Shown: in pieces, positions 23,426 through 34,800 of the stretch
Layout of the letters: each line of letters opens with the position of its first letter
How positions within the stretch are numbered: position 1 is the first letter of the stretch
From: Rhabdornis inornatus
Lineage: Eukaryota > Chordata > Aves > Passeriformes > Rhabdornithidae
Reading direction: 5' to 3'
Assembly: GCA_013397075.1 (NCBI GenBank)
Contig: VWZS01000632.1
Location: 62,001-126,000 of the forward strand
Length of the DNA stretch: 64,000 bases
Position numbers and translations under genes: made by a program
Notes under the pieces: generated by a model
Database searches by the model: none
What the model was told of the DNA's origin: nothing
Seen by the model: only the letters and a program-made list of their open reading frames with translations

Positions 23426-24685
23426 TAGGTGTAGTGGTTTTGGTTCACCAATTTGAAATTTTCCTGCTGTGAGATGGGATTAGGAGGAAGGTAAAACAGG
23501 CTTAACTTTAAATGGTACAAAGAGAAACTTTATTACTAGAAACTGTAAAAAAAATCAAAAAACTCAAAATAAAACTTCAGACCACTTTTCCTCCCCCCAC
23601 ACACTTATTTTCTTTTACACTGAAAACGTACAGAAAACAACTCAGTCAGTTTACCTTCTCTAATACAGTCTTTCACCAATTCACTTGGGAGAGGAGACTT
23701 CCCTCTTCTATGGAGATTTCTCCACAAGAAACAGTTTTCTTGTGGCCTTGATGTCACAGTGATCAGCTGCTCGGGAGAATGGAATTCTGATCACTATGTA
23801 AAAATCCCTTTCCTTAACTAACACTTTTTTCCATAACTATTATTGAAGACCATATTTACTTATGAGACATTCTTTAAGGATTATAACAGTTCAAAAAAAA
23901 GGTTACTTCATCTTTGAAAACTGAGGTTCTTCTTCTTCTTCTTCCCTGGGGAGCAGCAGGGTTTTTTTTCATTATTTACACTTAGGGGATCGCAGCAATT
24001 TTAACATCTGCTTACTTTAACACCAATGCCTCTGCTCATATCTACAGTTAAAACAATCATATCCAACCCATAATATTATTATGCATTATAGGGAAACAAA
24101 AGTCTCTTCTCCATAGCTTAAAAATGAGAAATTACAGTCCATGACTCTCCTCCTTCCCTCATCTGGAACCTGATTCTTCTTTCTGTCTGACCTCGGTGTT
24201 TTCATGCTGTTTCTGTGCGTATCATCATCTTGGTCCTTTTCTTTCACTCAGGAAAGAGAACAAAGTATCTGCAAAGTCTTATTCTGGGTAGTGAAAAAGT
24301 TAATACCTTGCCCGGGCAGCAGAGGGTCCTGTGATCTCTTCCAGGTGGGTGGCCGGAGTTATTTACGACAGAGTCTTTCAAGGCCGCGCTAGAGCTGGCT
24401 AGGATTGTACGACCCAGCCAGAAAACGGTGATAGGTTTTCTGGTTCCATGGCTGTTTTCTGGCATTTGCTTCATTCAATTCCAGCCGCAGGCTGGGGAGC
24501 TTCCTTCCACCCTGCCTAGCAAGCAAGGGTGGGAGGGCCTTGCCAGAACGGGGCCCAGCTGTTTCTCCCCCTAGGCCGTGTGGGCAGTGGGGAGGGCCTG
24601 GCCACCTGGAGCCGCTCCGGGCTGGTGGGAGGGCAGGTTTCTGCTGAGCTGTGGGCTCCCTGGCTGTGCCGGGGGGGCTAGGATC

Positions 24686-24729
24686 TTAGCAACAGCCCTC
24701 CCCCTGGCTATCGGGGCCCCTGGTTGAAA
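24686..24729. repeat. Short duplicated flank, copy 1
   Basis: Runs from TTAGCAACAGCCC to CCCCTGGTTGAAA, ending at the N. The same stretch returns at 24826-24874 with a 6-bp length difference (a TCCTCC-type indel) and an A/G change, so the copies look allelic and not freshly duplicated. Confidence 0.9.
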
Positions 24730-24730
24730 N
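24730..24730. other. Single-N join inside LTR
   Basis: One undetermined base between the first flank copy and the nested LTR end. Confidence 0.98.
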
Positions 24731-24825
24731 CTCACGTTCCCCAGCGCGCTGCTTGCTCTGTCTATATCCAATAAAGAAGTCTAAATTTTGCTAAATACTG
24801 AGACTTTTGTCTCTCATTTATAACA
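24731..24825 (+). mobile_element. 3' end of a nested LTR
   Basis: Has the features of the 3' third of a plus-strand LTR: TCTATATCCAATAAAG with AATAAA at 24770-24775, then about 50 bp ending TTATAACA at 24825. The next bases, TTAGC, are exactly where the duplicated flank begins, so 24825/24826 is the insertion boundary. The rest of this LTR is missing at the N. Confidence 0.65.
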
Positions 24826-24874
24826 TTAGCAACAGCCCTCTCCTCCCCCTGGCTGTCGGGGCCCCTGGTTGAAA
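24826..24874. repeat. Short duplicated flank, copy 2
   Basis: Second copy of the 24686-24729 sequence, beginning directly after the terminal CA of the nested LTR fragment and continuing into AAGGGGCCCGGCAG. Confidence 0.9.
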
Positions 24875-25901
24875 AAGGGGCCCGGCAGCTTCTCGAACCC
24901 TGCGTCAGAGCAAGCCCGCCCGCCCCTGCCCGGCCCGGGTCGTGTCGAGGGGGGCTGGCCTAGTATTAACTTCTGGGAGGCTGGAAGGAAAAAGGAGGTT
25001 TCTGGGCTTTTTTTGGTCTTTACATGTGTGTTTCACAAAGATGCATAAACTTTCTCATTGGTGTAATAATGTGTCAATCTTAAAAATTCGACACTGATTG
25101 GTCCTTGTCAGGTGCAAGGGAGACTGCCCAAGTCTCGGCAGGTAAAAATTTCAGGAAACCTTTAGAAGCCACCACAAGGTGAGAAGACTCTCATGCTAAG
25201 AACACAGAGACCTCTGCAACAGAGGTAAAGTGTGAAAAATTTTCAGCTTTGCTGAGTGCCTCTGGTAACTGGAGCCCTGGGAACAGGATGCTGACGTGGA
25301 GGAAGAGCTGTAGGAGCTCGGGGCCTCACAGAGTGTGGGGTGTGAGCAAGGCTGTGACACAGGAACTGCCCCACACCAGGTGCCCCTACTGCAGAAGGAG
25401 GTGCTTTCCTGCAGCTCTGCAGCCCAGAATGTGAGGGGCATTCAGCAAACAAAAGGCACTCTATGCCCAGTCGCTGACAGTGCCTGAGGCATCTGGTTCC
25501 ACAGTTATGGGTGAATGAGTTATCACAAATATTGTTGGGTGATGCAGAGCTCTGTGCAATGTGAATTTGAACACATCAGCTACAGAGATGTGAAGAAAAG
25601 CTGTTGGCTCTATATAGAAGATAAAACAAGGTGTGGCAAATAAATGCTGGACCAGTTACTCAGGATTTTTGGGCTGTGTGGAATTTGTAGGAGTGCCTCT
25701 TGTGGATAAAAAAGGACTATTAAAATATTCAAATTGCAATGCAAATGTTCTAATTTCAAGTATATTTTCTTTTTGTTGGCTAGATATCTGATTTTATATG
25801 CCCCTGCAGATACCTGTGAGAGCAAAACTGCAACAGTACTCTCTGAAAATGGTGACAGATCACCTGAGTTGTCCTAGAAGACCTTAAAACAAACTTTGTT
25901 T

Positions 25902-25942
25902 CCAAATTGGAAGGGACTCTGAAAGATCATCTGATACAAAAT
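25902..25942 (-). mobile_element. CR1 3'-end scrap
   Basis: AATTGGAAGGGACTCTGAAAG followed by ATCATCTGATACAAAAT matches the complement of the CR1 3' region just inside the tail (GTTGGAAGGGACC...AGATCATCTAGTCCAA in typical copies). The octamer tail itself is lost. It is old and diverged. Confidence 0.6.
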
Positions 25943-26478
25943 TTAATCTTCACCAGGTCATCAGGGAAAAGGAATGCTTTGATGAAGCACAGCCAGTGGA
26001 CAACAGCCACTGTGCAAGGTGCCATATCTACCTCCAGTTTTCCTTTGGTTCTTCTTGTGTCCTTTTCCCAGTATCCCTGGGATACTCAACACAGGAACTG
26101 TGGAAATGATGTGTGCTTACAACTGGCTTATATTTCCAGATTTAGGAGCCTTAGCTGTCAGCATAGGCCAGTGACAGTTTTTCTTTGCTTGTTGAGTAAA
26201 CCCAGAGGTCCCTCAGAGTGAAATTATGTATGTCTGCTAAATGAGATCTTAGAATACAGAAACAACTTTACAGCTTTCAAATCTTTCTGATTGAAAGCCC
26301 TAGCTGTATAATCAGGGGGTGAATTATATTATTCTCACACTAGCAATCTGTCAGATTTAAAAATCTGCTTGGAACAGGATTGGAATGACATTGGCTCTAC
26401 CTCTTTTCAAAAGAAAGGAGGGAAATGCTGAAGTAGTTTAAACTTGCTATGAGGAACAAAAATAGGGCAAGAAGGGCA

Positions 26479-26484
26479 TATAAA
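26479..26484 (+). promoter_or_regulatory. TATA-box-like site, candidate only
   Basis: GGGCATATAAATGGGGCG is a good match to a TATA box with G-rich flanks, and a pyrimidine-rich TCCTTTCCACTC lies about 30 bp downstream, where an initiator would be. No reading frame, CpG island or LTR ends accompany it, so it may be chance. Confidence 0.15.
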
Positions 26485-27469
26485 TGGGGCGTCATTATAC
26501 TCCTTTCCACTCTGCACAGCCAAGGCCCAGTGAGAAGTGAGTGGAAGTTAAAGCTGGTCCTTGCAGCAGCAGCCCCTGTGTGAGTTATGGGCTCTGCAGT
26601 TGTGAGCACCAACCTTTCTAGGAACTTCACCTGCTCACTCTGAGAGAAGAGTCTGGAGTACCTGCCTCCTATCTGAGGAACTGCAGATAAATATCTTGAA
26701 GCCTGAAGTATATTCTGAGCTGTGGCTTTCTGCTTTCTGTTTTCTGCTTTCTTGCAGACTTGGTGTGTTACTGTTGGAAGCTGGGAGCTGTAACAGCCTC
26801 AGCAAAAGCGGTGGGGCAGCACTTCCTGTCTATTGAGATCCCAGATGGTATCTGGGAGTATCACCCAACATCACATGGTTCTGGGTTTTCTGCAAACTGG
26901 CATCCTAATATGTTTTTAAACAACAGATGCAGACTCATGGAACCTACAGGTTACTGACTCTGTGTATCCTCTACCAATCCCTTTCTATTCTGCATTATAT
27001 AATCTACAGAGAGATTGCATCCCACTCACGGCTGTGTTAATGCAAAAGTCACCTCTCAGGGAGTGGTATTTAAACCACTGAAGTATTTGTTCAAATCAAT
27101 TAATGTAGGAGGCAACTCTTAAGAAATAACAGGAACACAAAACTAGAAGAAGCAGCATCCCCCAAGTCTCTGCTAATGCACTTACTGTATCTTTGGACTG
27201 ATTTCTGTGCCACCACTGGCCTGACCAAGTCACACGTGCATTTACAACAATGGACTTGTGCAAGTTACACAACTCACAAGTGTTCACACAATTCCTAGAA
27301 ATACTAGAAGAATAAGATAACCCTTGTGTAATTAATTTTTTAGGAAGGTGACTGTTTCAATCAGACATTATGATTTGTGTAGCACAGCATTTTTAATTGC
27401 AATGATCTTGGGGCTCATAAGTAGTAACAACAAAGGTCAGGAGGATGTCTTGTGCGTGTTTTTATTTCT

Positions 27470-27517
27470 AGAATCATTTAGGTTTGAAGAGACCTTTAAG
27501 ATCATTGAGTCCAACCA
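27470..27517 (-). mobile_element. CR1 3'-end scrap
   Basis: AGAATCATTTAGGTTTGAAGAGACC followed by TTTAAGATCATTGAGTCCAACC is the complement of the CR1 3' end, keeping part of the tail and the highly typical ATCATTGAGTCCAACC block. About 48 bp survive. Confidence 0.88.
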
Positions 27518-28471
27518 GTCATGGTGCTTTTCATAATGCTTCAGTTGGCTGAGCAATAAGCCGAGTGATAGCACCTTTCTAAATAGTGTGTGAATGGAAA
27601 AACAGGAATTGTATCTTTGGCTGCTTCAGGGAGCAGGAGTGCTGAAGATCCCATTTCTTTTCAGCATTGTCTGTGCTTCTTCAGCTATGTTCATACCCAA
27701 GTAAGGGAGAGAGTCAAGCCTTGGTGTGCTTACAAGGGAGACCAGTGCTTCCACAGGAGGGAAAGAGCTTGAACCACCGAAGGGTGAGTGGAACTCCAAA
27801 ATCTGTATTTAGTTGACTTTCAAGATACAGGTCTTCTTCCAGTCCCATGTGGGGCAGGAAAGACTTGTGTCTGTCATGCCATCAATTCCTCTGATACCAA
27901 CACCAACCAGGTTTTTCCATCTACCTGAAGCTCTCCATGTGGGTAAAAATGAGATGAGAAGAAAGGGAGGTTTTCTATCCCCCTTAATGGTCAGACTAAA
28001 AGGGAAAATTATCTGCAGAAATTTCTCCTGTCACACTCTGGAAGGTCTAGTATTTTATGGGGTGGAGGCAGTGCTTAAGGGTGACTATTAATGCTCTGTG
28101 TATTAGACAGCAAATGGAAGAGAACTACTCTATCACTGTAGATAAAAAAATATTTGGAAATACAAATAATACAGAGAGAGCTAGAGGCATTTTTGAAGTC
28201 AGGTCTGGCATGTTCCAGAAGAAGCATCTCTTTTTGCATATGGCTGTGCTTCTTTTCACACAGTCACTTGTAATATTTACCTTTCACTTTTCTTTCTACA
28301 TTTGCTTTCTGTATAATACTATTTTTTCCCCAGCATGTTTTGAAAGTCCAACTGCTTAATTTAATGGACTCAAAAATCTCCTTCCCTGAAGCAGACTTTT
28401 TAGTTCCTATTTACTGCAGTCTTTTTATGCTTCAGTTTATATTAGCTCTTTCTGTCCCATCCCCCATGCTC

Positions 28472-28871
28472 TGTGGTTTCGGACCTAGAGAGAGGGAAAA
28501 AGAGCAACAACACACATGGACCTTTTTAGGGAAAAAAGGCCAACTTTATTGAGCGGAGAGCTTGTATTTAAAGCATGTTACGAGAGACTAGAATAGGACA
28601 GTAGCTCATTGGCTAATTGGGATAAACATCCAGGAGACCAGGCCTCAGGATGTATCCCATGGGAAAACAACAGGTGTTAATCTTTATTATGACTAGTACT
28701 CTGTTTTTCACGAGATTCTAAGTTGTTTTTGACCATTTATCACCTTGGGAAATTTCCTTTCTGTCTGCAGCTAACATCAGCTTATCAGCCTGGGAAGCAA
28801 GAAGGACTCAGGCTTGAGAGAAAAGATTCTCGAGCTGTAATTTTGCAGGTCCCTAGGTGTCTCTGTCCACA
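28472..28871 (-). mobile_element. Solo LTR, family D, 400 bp
   Basis: The plus strand starts TGTGGTTTCGGACC and ends GTCTCTGTCCACA, giving a TGTGG/CCACA terminal inverted repeat. The 6-bp ATGCTC lies directly outside both ends (28466-28471 and 28872-28877), a perfect target-site duplication. On the minus strand an AATAAA is the complement of 28545-28550, and a TTTAAATA TATA-like motif lies just upstream. A 6-bp duplication is typical of class II (ERVK/beta-like) elements, so that class is inferred. No internal region is present. Confidence 0.9.
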
Positions 28872-28877
28872 ATGCTC

Positions 28878-31800
28878 CCCATCTTTTTCTTTCCCAGCTT
28901 GCCATGCTTTATTTAGTGGGAAATAAAATATGTATCTGTTGTGGTTGGATCCATTCAGGTGTTTCTAGACAATATTAAGATAAATTTTACGTTGTGCTAA
29001 ATAGAATGTTCATGCAAAATTATTCCATTTGGGTGCATTTTGCCAGCACCTTTTCCTTCTTTCTTAAATTGTTTAAATCCATTAAATGTTCTAGAGGTTT
29101 AAAGCTTAAAATATCTTAATATAGGCTAGAGGTGTAGAAGCTTAAAGCAAATCTTTTCCAAGTTTATGAGCATAGCAAGAAGTTAATTAAAGTCAACCAA
29201 GAAAATACAAATACTAGGAAAAAAATCCACATTATGAAGAAATGCAAATTCAGGATTTGTAAGTGTGAATTTCCATGAGTGAGGTTGGAACAGGTCCAAG
29301 TTAAAGTTTTTACCTTACCCTTCAAAGCAAGTATTTTGGGATCACAGAAATGATGCGACATTGCAACATACCACAACTCCTCTTCGCCTTAGAGTCCTTT
29401 GAATCTGAGCCCCACTCAGAAGGTTTTACTGTCTGTGCAGTCCATGGTGCTGGAAAGGGCAGTTTGTGTCATTTCAAGGCTTTTGTTCAAGCAGAAGTGT
29501 TCTGGCACACCTATTTTGATGTTGCTTTATTTCTGTCTATTATGTCTGTTTTATGTCTTCTGCCCACCCAAGCAGTTTTATTTCACTCCTGATGCCTGCA
29601 GAAAGAGGAGTACTCTGAATTCCCAGAAAAATGGCTGAGAATATGTAAAGCCGGTGTGATACATCCCCAGTCTGACGTATACAGCTCTCTGTTTAATGAA
29701 GTTATGTACTGTAAATGCAGTTTTTAAGAGGAAAAACCTGGAAATCCTAACAGTAAATGTAAATACTAATTTTAATGTCCCTGTTTAATGATTCAGTGAA
29801 GTTATTAGTGCTAATTAACCAAAGCCACATAAATAGGGAGTCATTTGAGGCTCTTGGCAATCCCAGATTGAAGTCTGAGCAATTTGCAGAGCCAAAGCCT
29901 GGATGTTCAGCTATGCAGAGTACAAGGTTTTCAGAGTTTGCTGTGGGTTATGTGTGGATCCCAGGTGCTGGAACACTACTGACTCTTTATATGCATCACA
30001 GGGAATCAAAATGGGAATAATTGTAATCCTAAGTAAAAATGCACTGATATCATAATTTAGTACATGGGAACTTGTATATGGTCGTCTAGGAACTGCTAAT
30101 CTTCATGGTGAAACTCTGTCAGAGAGGTCTTTTATCCCTTATGCACAGAACCGTCATCCTAAATCATGGAATCATACAAATGTTTTACTTCTTCATAGTT
30201 GGTTGGGATGAAATTGCTCTAGGGAAAGAATGTAATGTTCAGTTCAGAAACCTTCTCCCAAACTTTAGAATAGATCTCAAAGTACTTTTGCTATGTTTTT
30301 ATCATTTTTAGGACCAGCACCTAGAAACGTATCAAAAAAAGGAGCACATTTTGAAAAAGGCAGTAAGTCTAGAAATACATTTAATGCAACTTCAAACCCA
30401 CTGTATCTTGTACTGAGAGACACTTGAGTGTGCGTAGGCTGGTCCAGCAGCTGGATTGCAGTGAATTGTCATCCTTGATGTCAAACAGGTTTGAGAGGGG
30501 GACAGGCCATGTTTGAAATCTTCCCAAGTGGAGGTAACCATACTCTAACCTGTTTTTGAGCAGTTCTAGCCTATATGAAAACTATTACACCACTTAAAGG
30601 CAAAGTCAAACTGATGAATTCCAAATCCTGGTCCCAGGTTTCAGGTTTGAGTAGTGGAGCTGCCTTCAAATATAGCTGAGCAGTTGGAATCAAGAAGCTT
30701 TTAGGAAATTGCTTAATCACCTCTCTCCTTGTGAATGACTTGAACTGAAATGGGCCAATAGCAAATAGGTAATCTTGACATTGTTACTCTTTTACCCCCC
30801 TTATCTTTACCCTGAAAGAGCAGCAGGTCTGAAGTATTCTGCCAAAGGCAGTCTGGGAAGGCACAGTCCCTTTGCTGGTAATTACATCTCCCAGCTGAGA
30901 CACCATGATGGTATTTGAGCATTGTCCTGCAAAATCGGACAGGGGAGTGTGAGTCACTCACACAGACCCTCCCAGTGCTGCAGCAGGCTGAGTTAGATTC
31001 AGTTTATGATGGATTAGATTATCTTCTAAAGAATTGCTCCCTGCTGAGTTGTTCTTGTCCCTGTATTTTGTATCATGACTTGTTTCTATCCCAAGAGTGG
31101 TTCTCTTCCCTTATCCTTACTTGAGTGACTTTCAGGATCTTTGAGTGATTAATGGTTTAAATCATGTCAGGAACGGTAGTCTGCTGAGTCACTGCCAACA
31201 TTGGATTAGATTTAATATGCAAATACACAATATAATAATATACAGTGATGCAATGATACACAGATACTTGGCTCAGAATTTCTTCTCTTGGATGAAGTTG
31301 TAGAGGTTGTCCTCTAAATACAGTTTCAAAATCTTGGAGCTGTGCTAGACTAGATACAATAAGGAGTTGTTGAATCATCCAGAAAGGCCTTTTCTGTGTT
31401 ACCAGGGTTTACCAGCTTACTGGGATTTTGTACAGAGCAGTGGGGAAAGAGGGAAGCTGCTGTGACCATAATAACTAATAATAAAGAGCACCAATGCAGT
31501 GTTTTGGTGCTTTGAGGCTGACTGGCTTGGAAAGCACTAGATAATTCTCTTTTACCTCATAAAGTTATTCTCAATGAACTTTTAAAATAAGCAGTGGTTT
31601 ATAAATGTCAATTGCCCATATTTAATTTGCTGTTAATAGTGGAAAGTTATTGCCTATGATTAAGATTGGTTGTAATGAAAACAAGCCTGTGCTTAACTTG
31701 CTACCCAGTGACCAGTTTTACTGTCTTAGATGTTGTCATTTTGCAGACCTCTAAAGATTCAGGTTCTGCGCATGTGATTTTATAAGCCACAAAACCATCT

Positions 31801-34800
31801 TGCAACTGAGTTTAAAATTGATTGAAACAGAATTAAAAGATAGAGGAGGAGGAAAAATAATGCCCAGAGACTCTGTGAAAAGACAGAAAACTTCTCCTTT
31901 AGGAAATATCAAATTGAAAAGGATTTGGTATTTAAATAGAAAAATATGGGGGGGTGTTTGTGTGTAAAATAACTTGAAATCCTGGTACATATACTGCCTC
32001 AGAGGAGCATAGTTTAGGATGCAGAGATGTGAAAAACTTAGCAGGATATTTCTAATCCTAAATAAGAATGCAACCTTTCTCACTGTCCTTCTTAATAAAG
32101 AAGATGCTGAAGCCTTCCAATAAATTCCCAAGTTTTTTAATTGAACAGAATGTAGGAGTAGATGACATGATTAGTCTTTCCCTACTTTTCCAGTAAGATG
32201 TTGATTTTGAGTATTTGAATCTATCTTTAAAAACAGGCTTCCTGGGACCCTAGAAGTGCTAGTCAGGGATGCTCTGTGTATATAAATCATAGATTATTAG
32301 GAAGGAATTAAATCAGTTCCAATACAAAACATGAATCACTTAGCAGAAAGAACCAGCTCTCAAGACAACTGTATGAAAAGCCTTGAGATATAGTAGAGAC
32401 TAAATCCCTGGCATTTCAATCATGTATGGCTGTAGTTTGGAATTTGATGTAAGGGGAGATTTATATCTGAGATGGTTCTACTGCTGAGCCCAGAACAAAT
32501 ACCTTCCCAAGGAGATACAAATTGTGCCAGGATTGCTAGGGATTGATGTGCTTGATGTCAGATGTTGAGAGAGAACCTGCATTAAAATTACTGGGGGAAC
32601 AGGTACTCAACTGAGCATTTTTCTTTTCCTGTAGATCACAAAAGGCACGTTTGGCCATGAGTGTTACCCTTGTGGCTGATCCCAAGATTCCAGGCTGCAT
32701 TCTGAGCCTCATGATCTTGCAATTTCTGTCTGGCAAGCTGAGCCTTCTCTCGGATTTCTATGCAGTATAAACAAATTTGATGAGCTGATTGGAGGCTGTT
32801 CCATATACCTCTGGTTTTAGGTCATTATAGGCTGCTTTTTTGTGTTCTCTGATTCCTTGCAGTAGCCACTGGGTTTCTCACCCTTGCCAGTGCTTCGCTT
32901 CTGCCTCTCAAGTTGTCAAACTGACTACACAGGCAAACTCCATCCATTCTTGACAAAGTTTTAAATTATTTATTGCTAACCTCTCACTGAAAATCAGGCT
33001 CCTCGTGTCTGTACGGAGGAGAATGAAAACTGACGTTTTACTGATTGCTAAAGAAGGCTTGAAATACAGATAGGAATTCCTGTTAGTTATGTACAGAAGA
33101 ACATGATGCAATATAGACTTAATATTGCCTTTTTCCCTCCCAACCAGTGCCTTTCTCTGGCTACCATTTTCTTCTTGCCACGGTTCCATGGTCTCTGGCC
33201 TTATCACAGTCCTGCTTCACTGCTGTTACCAGTGTGCTTCTCTTAGGTATATCTATATGAGAAATATAATTAATTGTATACAACATAAACATACTTGTCA
33301 CGTACAGTCATGGTAATGGAAATTCTCTGCATGGAGGAGGTGGCAATATGGGAAAAGGACTGTCCTGCATTTTAAGAGCCACAGAACAAATTAGAAAGGA
33401 AAATTTTCCTGTAGTACTTCAGAAGATATTTAAGAATAAGGAAATTACTAAAACAAATCTCATTTTAGATTAAATGGGATTAGATGATAGTATCTGTTCA
33501 ATTTGGTGGTATGAAGCAGAGATGAAATAATACATACCAATTATATACGTGTCAAATTTTTTAGCTGTAATAGCATTCCACAGGTGCAAAACGATGGCCA
33601 TGCATGCCACAGGATGCTGAGGAAATTTGGGAAACTGCTTTCTGTCCTGGTCCTGTTGTGAATAGACGCTGTTTTATTCCTCTTTAGTCATTCAGGCACG
33701 TATAGAAATTAAATGGCTGATTTGTGTGGGGGCTACATTACTAAGTATGTAAATTCATGTGCTTACCTGAGTGTAACTTGGTTAAAGTCCCTAAGTCGCA
33801 CTATTTGTATGTGATTGTACAGAAACTGTAAAAATAATAGGCAGAAAAATAGTGATTATAAAGGATGAACAGCTTATCTCTTAAAACTCTTGCATGTTAT
33901 GGCTGTACCTGGTCTTTGTGGGTAGTGCAGAGGCTGAGGGCTTTTATTTAATGTTTCTTTATTCTGAACGCCAGACTCTGGGCTGATTCACTCTGGGATG
34001 GGACTGCTGCCTGAATCCTGTTTATGGTCCATCAACTACTGCTTTATTTCCAGGAATCAAAGAACTTACCACTGGAAGAAAATACTACAGGGTTCTGAAT
34101 ACTCCAAGGGTATGTCTAGAAGCTATATTCTTTAATTTTTTGAAGGTCACTAGTATATTTAATTAAACAGTGGAGTGCAAGAAAATACAGAGTCTGAAAA
34201 CTGCATGCCAGGACTTTAACAAATCACATGAACTTCTGTCTTTTGAGATTTCCTGGGAGCTGAGCCTGATCTTTCCCTGGCTCCTGCTGAGTGGAATCCT
34301 CCAGATGCCCCCTGAGGCAGGAAGTCTTTATGGGCAGCAGCTGAGATGACAGAAATCCTTCTTCCAAGAGGTCACTGTGTTCCGGGAGAAATTATGTCAG
34401 AAGTTCCTATCAGATGGTCCTGCCTTGAGGCTACCACGTAATCTGTCTTCCTTCAGTTTTTTGTCACAACCCTTATCCCTTGGATTTGAGGGGCCAGAGC
34501 ACTGCATGTGAATTAAGGTTGTTCCCATGCACATCCTGGGTGCTTGTGTCAAGCAGAACCATTTTGCAGGGTCAGCTTACTCCACTTTATTCCTTCGGTG
34601 CTTATGAGGTACAGGGAGCCCTAAAGCCTCACTGTGGTGTTACAGAGCCTGGATTCAAAGGCTGCATCAGAAAGCTGGATAATTTAACTGCCTTGGGCCA
34701 ATTTTTATGGCTTCACCCTTGAGCTATTCCAATTGCTTCCAGTGGATCTAGAGGAGAGCTCAGAGTGGCTGCGTGGGGAAGATTTTGTCACAGGGCTGCC

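Larger units (their letters stand above)
23430..25176 (-). mobile_element. Solo LTR, ERVL-like family, copy 2
   Basis: The plus strand starts TGTAGTGGTTTTGG and ends GAAGCCACCACA, so on the minus strand it reads TGTGGTGGC...CCACTACA. The 3' part (AATAAA complement at 23529-23534; the complement of CAGGCTTAACTTTAAATGG) and the 5' part (near GTGTGTTTCACAAAG) align with the plus-strand copy 22302-23143. AGGTG occurs at 23427-23431 and 25177-25181, a target duplication that overlaps the terminal TG. The element is about twice as long as copy 1, through extra AT-rich sequence (about 23580-24240), a long GC-rich core (24480-24960) and a nested LTR end with duplicated flank at 24686-24874. No retroviral gene was found. 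Confidence 0.8.
25182..28465. other. Unique sequence with two CR1 scraps
   Basis: No gene recognised. Two short CR1 remnants are listed separately. A TATAAA with GC-balanced surroundings lies at 26479-26484. Frames of about 80-104 codons (for example 25196-25441 minus, 25907-26221 plus) have no motif. Confidence 0.5.

Noticed and set aside
24480..24960. CpG-rich block that could be a CpG-island promoter
   Set aside because: It is the GC-rich core of an ERVL-like LTR and has the nested LTR end within it. No host gene starts nearby.
30165..30185. AAATCATGGAATCATAC looked like a CR1 tail complement
   Set aside because: No CR1 body sequence follows, so it is probably chance.
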